Notes under the pieces: model-generated
What the model saw: the letters and a program-made list of their open reading frames with translations, nothing else
The model's database searches: none
What the model was told of the DNA's origin: nothing
Source of the DNA: Oscillospiraceae bacterium CM
GTDB taxonomy: Bacteria > Bacillota > Clostridia > Oscillospirales > Oscillospiraceae
Length of the DNA stretch: 64,000 nucleotides
NCBI GenBank assembly: GCA_022870705.1
Contig: CP072107.1
Span: 1,486,501-1,550,500 of the forward strand
Reading direction: 5' to 3'
In this document: positions 26,890-34,378 of the stretch, one piece after another
How the letters are laid out: each line of letters starts with the position of its first letter
How positions within the stretch are numbered: position 1 is the first letter of the stretch
Translations under genes and position numbers: made by a program

Positions 26890-27747
26890 TCAGGCACCGA
26901 GGAGCGCCGCGTATGTCCCGTTTTCCGAGACACTGTTCGGCGAGAGCGCTAAAAGCATGCCTGTTTTATTTTGACCATCAATAACCACTTCATCCGGCCG
27001 GAAGGCTAAGAGCATACTGCCGGGCACGCCGACGGCGCTGTACGGCACGAGCTGAAAACGCAAGCTCTTATCCGATCCGCAGAGCTCTTCCAGCACGTTG
27101 ACGGCGTCTTTCAGCCGCAGTGCGGTAACTGTTTTATGTAACCCCGGCGGGAAGAGCGCTTTAACGTCTCCCACCCCCGCGATGATGACGGGCTTGCCCG
27201 TCAGCGGATCGACAAGTGCATTGCCGGTATCACGCAAAGCCCGGAGGCTCACCTCCCTGTCACCGGAGCGCAGCCGCAGCGCGACGACACCTCCTCCGCC
27301 CTTGGTATGCCGTGCGGCGCGGCGGAAAACAAGCGTCAAAACAAAATAGGTAATGATAAAGGCCGGCAGCAGGACGCGCAGGCTTGCAGGCGTGAGGACA
27401 CTGCCGAGCAAATCACCGCCGCCGAGCAACTGGGCTGCCAGAACCGCCCCGCCAAAGGCAACGGCGACGGCGAAAAAAATGAGCGACAGGCGTAAGAGCT
27501 TTTTTTGTCCGCCGAAGGATACAAGCACCATTAAGACACCGACGGATGCCTTGACAATGGGATGGATGATAAAATCCGGCAACGGCAGAACGGCCGCCAC
27601 CGCATAGAGACCGCCGAGCGCCGCGGCGCAGAAAAGGCGCAGGCGCGGCGACGGCACCGAACAAATCCGTGCCGTCAAAAGCAGCAGAAGGTAATTGATG
27701 AGGCAATTCAATAAAAACAATTCATCGACATAGACAACAGGCTTCAC
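26890..27747 (-). CDS. spoIIGA: sporulation sigma-E factor processing peptidase
   Basis: 285 residues. Five hydrophobic segments in the N-terminal half anchor it in the septum; the C-terminal half is an aspartic-protease-like domain with the catalytic motif [19 protein letters not shown]. It cleaves pro-sigma-E when activated by SpoIIR from the forespore. Start is GTG 27747 with GGGGAGGG six bases upstream. The gap to sigE is 25 bases, so the two genes are one operon. Promoter with unusually wide spacing lies upstream. Confidence 0.95.
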   Translation of the reverse strand: MKPVVYVDELFLLNCLINYLLLLLTARICSVPSPRLRLFCAAALGGLYAVAAVLPLPDFIIHPIVKASVGVLMVLVSFGGQKKLLRLSLIFFAVAVAFGGAVLAAQLLGGGDLLGSVLTPASLRVLLPAFIITYFVLTLVFRRAARHTKGGGGVVALRLRSGDREVSLRALRDTGNALVDPLTGKPVIIAGVGDVKALFPPGLHKTVTALRLKDAVNVLEELCGSDKSLRFQLVPYSAVGVPGSMLLAFRPDEVVIDGQNKTGMLLALSPNSVSENGTYAALLGA

Positions 27748-27771
27748 TCATGTCCCTCCCCGCTTGGTGCC

Positions 27772-27804
27772 ATTATAGACGGGTCGGCTGAAAAAAAAGG
27801 TCAA
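27772..27804 (-). promoter_or_regulatory. wide-spacer promoter of spoIIGA-sigE
   Basis: Minus strand: TTGACC (27804-27799), 21-base spacer, TATAAT (27777-27772). The Bacillus spoIIG promoter is known for a similarly over-long spacer and depends on Spo0A~P. A clear Spo0A box was not found by eye. Confidence 0.5.
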
Positions 27805-27838
27805 AAAAACCGGGCCATGCAAAAAAGCATGACCCGGG
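27797..27838 (-). terminator. intrinsic terminator after the TSCPD gene
   Basis: Minus strand: stem CCGGGTCATGC/GCATGGCCCGG with a T6 loop, followed by a seven-T run. The T-run overlaps the -35 area of the spoIIGA promoter. Confidence 0.85.
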
Positions 27839-27856
27839 TCATTCTACCGTCCGTCG

Positions 27857-28102
27857 TTAATCCACGGCTTCCTGAAGTGCCTTTGCCAGCTGGTCCGGGC
27901 AGGAGGTGCTCTTTCTGCCGCAGCGGATGCCGCTTAAAAGCTCTGTGGCTTTTTGGGCATCCATCCCCTGAACAAGGCGTGTGATCCCCGTGAGATTGCC
28001 ATCGCAGCCGCCGGTAAATTGAACGGATTTGATGACGCCGTTTTCAATCTCAACATCAATTTTGCTGGCGCATATTCCCTTCGGGATAAAAGTTTTCTTC
28101 AT
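27857..28102 (-). CDS. TSCPD-domain protein (TIGR03905 family)
   Basis: 81 residues. The C-terminal motif TSCPDQLAKAL and the CDGNLTGITRLVQGM block define the TSCPD family, a small domain also found at the C-terminus of vitamin B12-dependent ribonucleotide reductases. Four Cys residues (ICASK, GGCDG, IRCGR, TSCPD) suggest metal binding. Function of the stand-alone form is unknown. Single gene ended by a terminator. Confidence 0.9.
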   Translation of the reverse strand: MKKTFIPKGICASKIDVEIENGVIKSVQFTGGCDGNLTGITRLVQGMDAQKATELLSGIRCGRKSTSCPDQLAKALQEAVD

Positions 28103-28161
28103 ATTTGTCCTCGTTATTTTTTAGACGATTATATCACAAACAGATGATAATGGACAACATC

Positions 28162-28190
28162 ACATATTGCGGCGTGGCGTATCATATAAT
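28162..28190 (+). promoter_or_regulatory. sigma-E-type promoter of spoIIP
   Basis: ACATATT (28162-28168), 14-base spacer, CATATAAT (28183-28190). This is close to the sigma-E consensus, and spoIIP is a known sigma-E target in Bacillus subtilis. Confidence 0.75.
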
Positions 28191-28232
28191 TTTTCGTACG
28201 ACAAAAGCTTGTCTGACGGAGGTGACACGGTT

Positions 28233-29387
28233 TTGCACAGAACCGTCCGAACGAGAACGCGCATCGGGCCGCTGAGACTGCCGATGACGGTTAAGGCGCT
28301 GGCGCTCCTCTTTTTTTTATGTCTTTGTTTCAGAATGTTTGCACAGTTAGGCGGAGATGCACCGTCCGATGGATATCTGACGGGTCTTGCCGGAGACGCT
28401 CATTTTGTCGACAGCATTCTGCGCATGGAGCTTGGGAATCCCGATAAGAAAAACGACGCCGGCATAATGATTCTCGGCGCGACGATCCCGTTTTCAGGCA
28501 GCATCTCCGCCGATGCGCCTACCGTGTCGGAAAGCCCCGCTCAAAGCGCGGAAGACGGCAACGAAACATTGCCGGACGATCAAAACGGCAGCAACACGGA
28601 CGGGGCCACGCCGTCACCGCCCACCGTTGTCACAAAGCCGGGGAAGACATATTCGGCTATTGCCGTCAACAATAAAACGGATTATACGCTTGACACGCAA
28701 GCCCTGCTCAAAGAGCCGCTGGGCATCTCTCTCACCGCAGGCAAGCCGGCCGTCCTCATCATTCACACGCACAGCAGTGAGGCGTATATGCCTGACGGGA
28801 AAGATCAATATGCGGTGTCCGACACGTTTCGGACGCAGAATAAGAGCTACAGCGTCATCCGCGTCGGCGACGAGCTTGCATCGGCATACGAGAGCAAAGG
28901 TATTAAGGTGATCCATGACACGGGCGTATACGATTATCCAAGCTATCAGGGTGCTTACAACCGCTCTTACGACGCCATTGCCGCCTATCTCAAAAAATAT
29001 CCTACCATCAAGCTCGTCATTGACCTCCACCGTGACGCCATTCAGGCTGCCGACGGGACTGTCTATAAAACGCTGGCCGATGTCGGCGGCACCACCTGCT
29101 CCCAGGTGATGTTTGTCATCGGATCAAACGCTTCCGGTCTCAACCACCCAAACTGGAAGGAAAACTTCAAGCTTGCCCTGCATATCCAGGACGAGATGAA
29201 CAGCCTCTACCCGTCATTAGCCAAGCCCATCGAGCTGTCACAGTACCGCTATAACCAGCAGGCGGCGCCGGGGTCGATGATTGTGGAGGTCGGCTGTACG
29301 GGCAACACGCTTGATGAGTCGCTATCTGCGGCGCGCTATTTTGCCGACGCCTCGTCAAAGGTGATTCTGGCACTGTATAAGAAATAA
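28233..29387 (+). CDS. spoIIP: stage II sporulation protein P, cell-wall amidase/endopeptidase
   Basis: 384 residues. An N-terminal membrane anchor (about 20-38), a low-complexity linker rich in S, T, P and E (about 90-135), then the SpoIIP catalytic domain with IIHTHSSEAYMP and VIDLHRDAI, whose His residues bind zinc. With SpoIID and SpoIIM it digests septal peptidoglycan during engulfment. The TTG at 28233, with GGAGGTG eight bases upstream, is the likely start: a longer frame from 28167 would begin inside the sigma-E-type promoter. The usual upstream partner gpr is not adjacent. Confidence 0.93.
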   Translation: MHRTVRTRTRIGPLRLPMTVKALALLFFLCLCFRMFAQLGGDAPSDGYLTGLAGDAHFVDSILRMELGNPDKKNDAGIMILGATIPFSGSISADAPTVSESPAQSAEDGNETLPDDQNGSNTDGATPSPPTVVTKPGKTYSAIAVNNKTDYTLDTQALLKEPLGISLTAGKPAVLIIHTHSSEAYMPDGKDQYAVSDTFRTQNKSYSVIRVGDELASAYESKGIKVIHDTGVYDYPSYQGAYNRSYDAIAAYLKKYPTIKLVIDLHRDAIQAADGTVYKTLADVGGTTCSQVMFVIGSNASGLNHPNWKENFKLALHIQDEMNSLYPSLAKPIELSQYRYNQQAAPGSMIVEVGCTGNTLDESLSAARYFADASSKVILALYKK

Positions 29388-29391
29388 ATTC

Positions 29392-29405
29392 AAAATTATC
29401 CGTTG
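29392..29405. repeat. left direct repeat flanking the IS30 element
   Basis: AAAATTATCCGTTG, identical to 30683-30696 at the other side. Probable target-site duplication of 14 bases. Confidence 0.75.
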
Positions 29406-30682
29406 GTTGATTGTAAAATGAAATTGAACACTTGAACAGAAAAATCCATAGTGATTATTCTTCGTGGTAAAATGTAGTTCCTACACAACATCTGCCACCG
29501 AAAGGATACAATCACTATGGATAACAATGATTCTATCACAGTCAGCGCAGAACGCAAGAAAGGGCAACACTTGAGCTTGGAAGATCGTGGTGCTGTCAAA
29601 GCCCTCTTGAAGCAGGGACTTGGCGTACGCGGCATCGCCCGAAACATTGGCTGTTCACCGTCCACCATCTCATACGAGTTAAGGCGAGGTACACCGACAC
29701 GGAAGAGCAACAGGGGCCAAGCACCTGGCTATTCTCCGAAACTCGGCGAGGCCATCTACAAGGCTAATCGAAGGGCTTGTGTCAAGCCCCTCAAAGCAGG
29801 CTCCTGCAAGACTTTCATTGACTGGGTAGTCAAGCAGATCCGGGAACACAAGTGGTCGCTGGATTCCTGCTGCGGATATGCGAAGCGACAGCGTTTGTAC
29901 AGTGAAGATCAGATGGTTTGTACCCGCACTCTGTACAACATGGTCTGGGCAGGCTTGCTTCCCATCACGCCGACCGAACTGCCGGAAGCCTTAAAACGCA
30001 GCACCCGAAAGGCCAGGGGCAGGGAAAACAAAAAGCACTACGGCACAAGCATTTCCGCCCGTCCTGAGATCGCTTCCCTTCGTATAGAAGGCGGCCACTG
30101 GGAGGGCGACACCGTGGTTGGAAAACGAGCTGGGAAAGAGGCAGTTGTACTCTCTCTGCTGGAGAAGAAGACCGAGCACTACATCGCCATTCGTATTCCC
30201 GGAAAGACCAGTGATGCGGTGATGTCTGCCATGAAAAGCCTACGCGCTGAGTACGGGGAACGTTTTTCACAGATTTTTAAGACGATTACCGTAGACAACG
30301 GCAGCGAGTTCGCCGACTTTGCAGAAGTCGAGGCTTGGGGTTCCCAGATCTACTTTGCCCACCCATACAGCTCTTGGGAACGTCCTCAGAACGAAAGGCA
30401 TAATGGACTGTTCCGGACCTTCGTTCCAAAGGGAACATCTATTGAGCAGTATACAGACGAGGACATCCTGTCCGCTGCTGATGAGTTAAATGGGCGACCC
30501 CGGAAGAAGCTCGGATACCACACGCCAGAGGAACTATTTGAAGCCTTTCTTGATTCCGAATACGCAGCCTGACGGCTGCGACAACCTTGGCACAGACAGC
30601 GCCTGCGGCACCATCTGTGTCCAAGGTTAATTGATGGGAACGATTTTGCCTCGGGGTGTTCAATTTGCACTTGCAATTTATG
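29406..30682 (+). mobile_element. IS30-family insertion sequence, apparently complete
   Basis: Bounded by 14-base direct repeats. Imperfect terminal inverted repeats are seen at 29410-29431 and 30656-30677 (17 of 22 positions match, with AAATTGAACAC identical), each 4-5 bases inside the direct repeats. One intact transposase gene. A hairpin (GCCTTGGACACAG-like arms, about 30583-30628) lies behind it. Insertion is between spoIIP and a tRNA-Leu gene. Confidence 0.88.
29517..30572 (+). CDS. IS30-family transposase
   Basis: 351 residues. An N-terminal helix-turn-helix of the IS30 type (LSLEDRGAVKALLKQGL and GVRGIARNIGCSPSTISYELRRG) is followed by a DDE integrase core: HWEGDTVVG (first Asp), ITVDNGSEF (second Asp) and the ERPQNERHNGLFRTFVPKGT block (catalytic Glu). 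No frameshift or stop, so it is probably active. GAAAGGA precedes the start. Lower use of C/G-ending codons than the neighbours agrees with recent acquisition, a visual impression only. Confidence 0.95.
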   Translation: MDNNDSITVSAERKKGQHLSLEDRGAVKALLKQGLGVRGIARNIGCSPSTISYELRRGTPTRKSNRGQAPGYSPKLGEAIYKANRRACVKPLKAGSCKTFIDWVVKQIREHKWSLDSCCGYAKRQRLYSEDQMVCTRTLYNMVWAGLLPITPTELPEALKRSTRKARGRENKKHYGTSISARPEIASLRIEGGHWEGDTVVGKRAGKEAVVLSLLEKKTEHYIAIRIPGKTSDAVMSAMKSLRAEYGERFSQIFKTITVDNGSEFADFAEVEAWGSQIYFAHPYSSWERPQNERHNGLFRTFVPKGTSIEQYTDEDILSAADELNGRPRKKLGYHTPEELFEAFLDSEYAA

Positions 30683-30696
30683 AAAATTATCCGTTG
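30683..30696. repeat. right direct repeat flanking the IS30 element
   Basis: Second copy of AAAATTATCCGTTG; its last TTG is the first half of the tRNA-Leu -35 box. Confidence 0.75.
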
Positions 30697-30722
30697 ACAA
30701 AATGCGTGTGCCTGTCTATAAT
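30694..30722 (+). promoter_or_regulatory. consensus promoter of tRNA-Leu
   Basis: TTGACA (30694-30699), 17-base spacer, TATAAT (30717-30722). Both boxes are perfect and remain intact beside the IS insertion. Confidence 0.9.
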
Positions 30723-30738
30723 AACCCTTGCACTATCC

Positions 30739-30819
30739 GCGAGAGTGCTGGAATTGGTAGACAGGCACGTTTGAGGGGCGTGTGTCGTTGGCGTGTGGGT
30801 TCAAGTCCCATCTCTCGCA
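30739..30819 (+). tRNA. tRNA-Leu (anticodon GAG)
   Basis: Acceptor stem GCGAGAG/CTCTCGC, D arm GCTGGAATTGGTAGACAGGC, anticodon stem CACGT/GCGTG with loop TTGAGGG giving GAG, a long variable arm (class II) and T arm GTGGGTTCAAGTCCCAT. Discriminator A; CCA is not encoded. Confidence 0.93.
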
Positions 30820-30824
30820 TTAAT

Positions 30825-30860
30825 AAAGGAAGAGTAGGCAAAGCCTACTCTTCCTTTTTT
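30825..30860 (+). terminator. intrinsic terminator after tRNA-Leu
   Basis: Stem AAAGGAAGAGTAGGC/GCCTACTCTTCCTTT, loop AAA, followed by T-run. Confidence 0.93.
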
Positions 30861-30877
30861 CACTGGAATCCCTGCGG

Positions 30878-30905
30878 CGCGGGCGGGCATGGAAACCCGC
30901 CCCTA
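30878..30905. repeat. hairpin repeat with CCTAC tail
   Basis: Core GGGCGGGCATGGAAACCCG followed by CCCCTAC, same subtype as 11855. Confidence 0.7.
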
Positions 30906-30932
30906 CAGGGGCGAGGGGTACGGGCGAGTCAC

Positions 30933-31700
30933 TTATTTCCGAACAATAATCACCTGGGTACAGGTTGTGTAGGGATTTGAGAAGTCGACGAGCTTGGCGT
31001 CATTGTCATTATTTGTGACGCCGCCGAGGGAAAAATCCGCCTTGCCGAACTGCACGATAGTGACGAGATTATCTCGTTTCGTTTCGCTGACCTTCATATC
31101 GACGCGGAGAATATCACAGACGGCGCGGGCCACATCGATGTCGATACCAACGTAAGCACTCTTTTCGTCCTGATAGCAATACGGCGCAAACGCGCCGCCG
31201 ACGGCGAGCGTCAGCGTGCCGACCGAGTGGTCGGCGTTTGACGGCGACGCGTAGCGGTAGCCGTTTTGCTTTGAATAACCGTCAATGATCTTTTTGAGAG
31301 TGCCGCTTTTCTTCAGCTGCTGGAGCGCCGAATCAACGGCCTCTTTTAAATCGGGGTTTTCCTTGGCGATGGCAAAGCAAAAGTCCGCCTCGTAGACGGG
31401 CTGTGATAGAATTTTGACGTGCGAGACCTTTCGGACGGCTGCTTTTGCGGCTGTCTCATCCATGACGGCGCAGTCGAGCCCGCCGTTTTTCAGATCGACA
31501 AGCATCGTCTCCGCCACGTCGTAGGGATGCTGCGTCCCGTATCCGGCGGTAAGAACGACAGACGCTGAATTTTTGACGACGCCGATGTTTTTACCCGTCA
31601 GGTCTTTTGTTGAAAAAACGGTATTGGCAGGCGTCTTTGAGCAGGCGGACAGCCCCAGCAGCATGATCAGCGCGGTTACCAGAGCAAATATTTTTTTCAT
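30933..31700 (-). CDS. substrate-binding lipoprotein with circularly permuted SBP_bac_3 fold
   Basis: 255 residues. Signal peptide with lipobox LSAC (C20). What follows is an amino-acid-type periplasmic binding domain in swapped order: residues 30-145 (STKDLTGKNIGVVKNSAS...VMDETAA...KSGTLKKIIDGYSKQ) correspond to the second lobe and the C-terminal end of a normal SBP_bac_3 protein, while 160-255 (GTLTLAVGGAFAPYCYQDE...VDFSNPYTTCTQVIIVRK) correspond to its N-terminal lobe. A short linker (146-160) joins the normal C- and N-termini. The region that usually carries the carboxylate-binding Arg reads NNDNDAK, so the ligand may not be an ordinary amino acid. No permease or ATPase is adjacent. Start and signal peptide are intact. 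Confidence 0.85.
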   Translation of the reverse strand: MKKIFALVTALIMLLGLSACSKTPANTVFSTKDLTGKNIGVVKNSASVVLTAGYGTQHPYDVAETMLVDLKNGGLDCAVMDETAAKAAVRKVSHVKILSQPVYEADFCFAIAKENPDLKEAVDSALQQLKKSGTLKKIIDGYSKQNGYRYASPSNADHSVGTLTLAVGGAFAPYCYQDEKSAYVGIDIDVARAVCDILRVDMKVSETKRDNLVTIVQFGKADFSLGGVTNNDNDAKLVDFSNPYTTCTQVIIVRK

Positions 31701-31754
31701 GTCTGACGCCCCCCCCTCTCGACGAGAAATCGGATGATTTTACAAACAAATTTG

Positions 31755-31783
31755 ATTATATTGCAAAAAACAAGACGCCGCAA
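31755..31783 (-). promoter_or_regulatory. promoter of the binding lipoprotein
   Basis: Minus strand: TTGCGG (31783-31778), 17-base spacer, TATAAT (31760-31755). The -35 lies inside the terminator stem of the upstream gene. Confidence 0.6.
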
Positions 31784-31812
31784 CCGATTTTTAATCAGCT
31801 GCGGCGTTTTCT
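31764..31812 (-). terminator. terminator after the nucleotidyltransferase/phosphomutase gene
   Basis: Minus strand: stem ACGCCGCA/TTGCGGCGT with an AT-rich inner part, followed by CTTGTTTTTTG. Confidence 0.75.
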
Positions 31813-31831
31813 CTGTTTTGACGGACGGCAG

Positions 31832-34147
31832 TCAACTCTGGTCGTCGGCCTGTTGGGCGCGCTGCTCAAATTCCGCGCACAGCTCTTCGGCAATCTCTTC
31901 GCTCATCCCTTCGGCGCGGATGGCCAGAGCGCTGCGATGGCGAAGCGGGGCAATGTGCACGTTTCCCTTCTCCGACTCAAGTCGCAGACCGGCAAGCATC
32001 TCTAAACGCGCTCCTGCCTGTGCCCCGGACAAAGCGCGCATGACGGAGCCCCTGTCGCCCTGCAGCACCACCTCCCGCGTCGCCGCGTGAAAGATCGGCA
32101 AACGGCGGTGCAAATCACGAAGCGTTTCGCCCCGGCTTGTCAGATACGCGCAGAGGCGCGATGCGTCAAAAACACCGTCACGCAGTGTCAACTGTCGGGC
32201 AAAAAGCGCGTCGGCCGCCGCACCGTCCCGCCCGAGGCGGCGGACAGAGCCCTGAAACGTCGCCGCAAGACTGTCAATGATGTCGGGGGCGTCATACGGG
32301 ACGGCGAGCGCCTTTGCGCCGCAGTCAAACGCGACGAATGCGGATAAAACGGCTGTTTTATCTGCCGTAAGCCGATAGCCGTCCTCATCAACCGCTTCAA
32401 ACGAGACGCCGCCGGGCATAATTTCAAACGCGGGACAATGTAACAGTTTGTCCAGAACAATGCAGCCAAGATGCGACAGAGCACTTTTCAGCGCCCTGTT
32501 TTCAGCGCCTTTACCGACAACGGCGACCGTCAACGCCTCAGTAACGTCTAAATCAGCGCGCGCGCGGCGCGCGGCCTCGGCCACATAAGCCTCCCCGACG
32601 CCTGCGCCGGAAATGACGACCCCGGCTCGGCGTACCGGCCGCTCACCCAGGTCAGACGCGGCACTTTCGAGTTTACGCTCGATTTCTCGGGGAATAACGA
32701 CCCCGTCAGCGCTGAAAAACGCCAGGCTGACACCTTCCCGCGTCTCTTCGGCAAAAACAGTCAGCGGCAAATCGTATAAGATGCCCGCGTAGGCACACTG
32801 TGCGCGAAACGCGCTGTCACACCTGTACAGTGCCGCACCGCCGGACGACACACCGCAGCCGAATGCTTCGGCCAGGACGCGGGCACCGTCACCGCCGTGC
32901 CAGGCAACGCCGACGCGCCCGAACGACGCCGACGCCACGCCGAGGCGCAGAGCTGTTTCGGTGTCAAGCATGCCCTCACCCGATAAAATGCCCGGCTTTT
33001 CAAATGTCGGCCCTGATTTAAGCGACCCAAACGACAGCGTCCCGCTGACGGCCGTGCCGGACACAATTTGCCGCGACGGCCACAGCTTTGTGCCGGGCGC
33101 GAGCACGCAGTGCTCGCCGACGAGGCAGTCTTCTCCGATGACGGCACCCTCGGAGACGACGGTACCACGGCCGATGCGCGCGCCCCGGCAGACGATTGCC
33201 CCGTCGAGATGCACATCACCATCAAGGATGGCGCCAGAGACGACAGCGCGGCAAACGACAGCGCCCGCTCCGACGACGGAAGACGCGCCAATAACGGCTT
33301 CCGGGCCGATTGTGGCTCCTTTGTCGATAACGGCACCGTCACCGATGACAACGGGCGGCACGATCAGAACCCCCTCCGGCAGCGGCGACGCGCACCAGAC
33401 ACCGTCTTTCACCAGCGGTGCGCCGAGATCCAACCTGACCTTGCTGCCGAGCGCGTCCCGGCAGCAGGCGAGATATGATGCGGGGCTGCCGATGTCACAC
33501 CAGTAACCGTTGGCGTCAAAGCCATACAAGGCACTATTTGTCTCAAGCAAACGCGGAAACAAATCGCGCCCAAAATCGTATGGCTGCCCCTGTGGAATCT
33601 CGCCGAGCACCGTTGGCGACAGCACGTAAATACCGGTGTTGATCCGGTCGGTCAGCACCTTATCCCACGCTGGTTTTTCAACAAAGCGCTCGACGCGGCC
33701 ATCCTCCCGCGTGACGACGAGGCCGTATTCAAGCGGCTCTTTATGGTGCGTGAGCGCCAGCGTTGCCGCCGCTTTTTTGGCACGGTGAAAATCGAAGAGC
33801 GCCTGAAGGTCAAAATCGCAGACGCAGTCGCCGGATATTACGAGAAAGTCTTCTTCCCCGATAAAATCGGCGCAGTTTGAGACACCGCCAGCCGTGCCCA
33901 GCGCCTCTTCCTCAATTTTGTATGTCAGACGAACGCCGAAGTTTTCGCCGCTGCCGAAATATTCGGTGATCATCTGCGGCATGTATTTGAGCGTGCAGCA
34001 CGCCTCTGTCACGCCGTTTTTTTGAAGCAGCAGCAGGATATGCTCTAAAACCGGCCTGCCGAACAGTGTCGCCATCGGCTTCGGCTTGTTGACGCTGACG
34101 GGGCGCAGGCGCGTCCCCTCGCCGCCGGCCATGATAACAGCTTTCAT
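31832..34147 (-). CDS. sugar-1-phosphate nucleotidyltransferase fused to a degenerate phosphomutase domain
   Basis: 771 residues. The N-terminal nucleotidyltransferase domain (1-~235) has MAGGEGTRLRPVSVNKPKPM, the GxGTRLRPxT..KP motif of GlmU/RmlA/ManC enzymes, plus SGDCVCDFD. Next comes a left-handed beta-helix of hexapeptide repeats (~250-355), then an alpha-D-phosphohexomutase-like region. In the latter the catalytic phosphoserine loop (usually T/SASHNP) reads FRAQCAYAGILYD, and the metal loop (usually DGDGDR) reads SFEAVDEDGYRL, so mutase activity is unlikely. Similar fusions exist in Clostridia and cyanobacteria. ATG 34147 is chosen over 34177 because AGGGG lies ten bases before it. Probably makes an NDP-sugar for cell-surface glycans. 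Confidence 0.87.
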   Translation of the reverse strand: MKAVIMAGGEGTRLRPVSVNKPKPMATLFGRPVLEHILLLLQKNGVTEACCTLKYMPQMITEYFGSGENFGVRLTYKIEEEALGTAGGVSNCADFIGEEDFLVISGDCVCDFDLQALFDFHRAKKAAATLALTHHKEPLEYGLVVTREDGRVERFVEKPAWDKVLTDRINTGIYVLSPTVLGEIPQGQPYDFGRDLFPRLLETNSALYGFDANGYWCDIGSPASYLACCRDALGSKVRLDLGAPLVKDGVWCASPLPEGVLIVPPVVIGDGAVIDKGATIGPEAVIGASSVVGAGAVVCRAVVSGAILDGDVHLDGAIVCRGARIGRGTVVSEGAVIGEDCLVGEHCVLAPGTKLWPSRQIVSGTAVSGTLSFGSLKSGPTFEKPGILSGEGMLDTETALRLGVASASFGRVGVAWHGGDGARVLAEAFGCGVSSGGAALYRCDSAFRAQCAYAGILYDLPLTVFAEETREGVSLAFFSADGVVIPREIERKLESAASDLGERPVRRAGVVISGAGVGEAYVAEAARRARADLDVTEALTVAVVGKGAENRALKSALSHLGCIVLDKLLHCPAFEIMPGGVSFEAVDEDGYRLTADKTAVLSAFVAFDCGAKALAVPYDAPDIIDSLAATFQGSVRRLGRDGAAADALFARQLTLRDGVFDASRLCAYLTSRGETLRDLHRRLPIFHAATREVVLQGDRGSVMRALSGAQAGARLEMLAGLRLESEKGNVHIAPLRHRSALAIRAEGMSEEIAEELCAEFEQRAQQADDQS

Positions 34148-34184
34148 GATTGACGTTTCCCCTCTCCAGCGGAACAAGACATCG

Positions 34185-34230
34185 CCTTAATGCCGCCGGT
34201 CATTAAGGATGCAGCCCAATTTGGTCTGCA
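34185..34230. promoter_or_regulatory. two adjacent palindromes in the leader of the nucleotidyltransferase gene
   Basis: CCTTAATG/CATTAAGG (34185-34208, 8-base loop) and TGCAG-CCCAATTTGGT-CTGCA (34210-34230), separated by one base, in the divergent gap with gdpP. They could be operators or leader hairpins; no known family is recognised. Confidence 0.4.
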
Positions 34231-34316
34231 ATGGTATCTGTCATTATTTCCGCCGCAGTACGCCGTTATCCGCCGGCGTGGTGGTGTTTTGTCTGTTGCC
34301 TCGTCTTTCATTTTTA

Positions 34317-34345
34317 TTGTATAAGAGGAGAAGCTCTGATATAAT
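34317..34345 (+). promoter_or_regulatory. promoter of the gdpP-ftsH gene run
   Basis: TTGTAT (34317-34322), 17-base spacer, TATAAT (34340-34345). Confidence 0.7.
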
Positions 34346-34378
34346 GATATATCAATGCTGAAGACCGGGGTGCCTGTT

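Noticed and set aside
28167-28232. N-terminal extension of spoIIP
   Set aside because: Overlaps the sigma-E-type promoter and lacks a ribosome site.
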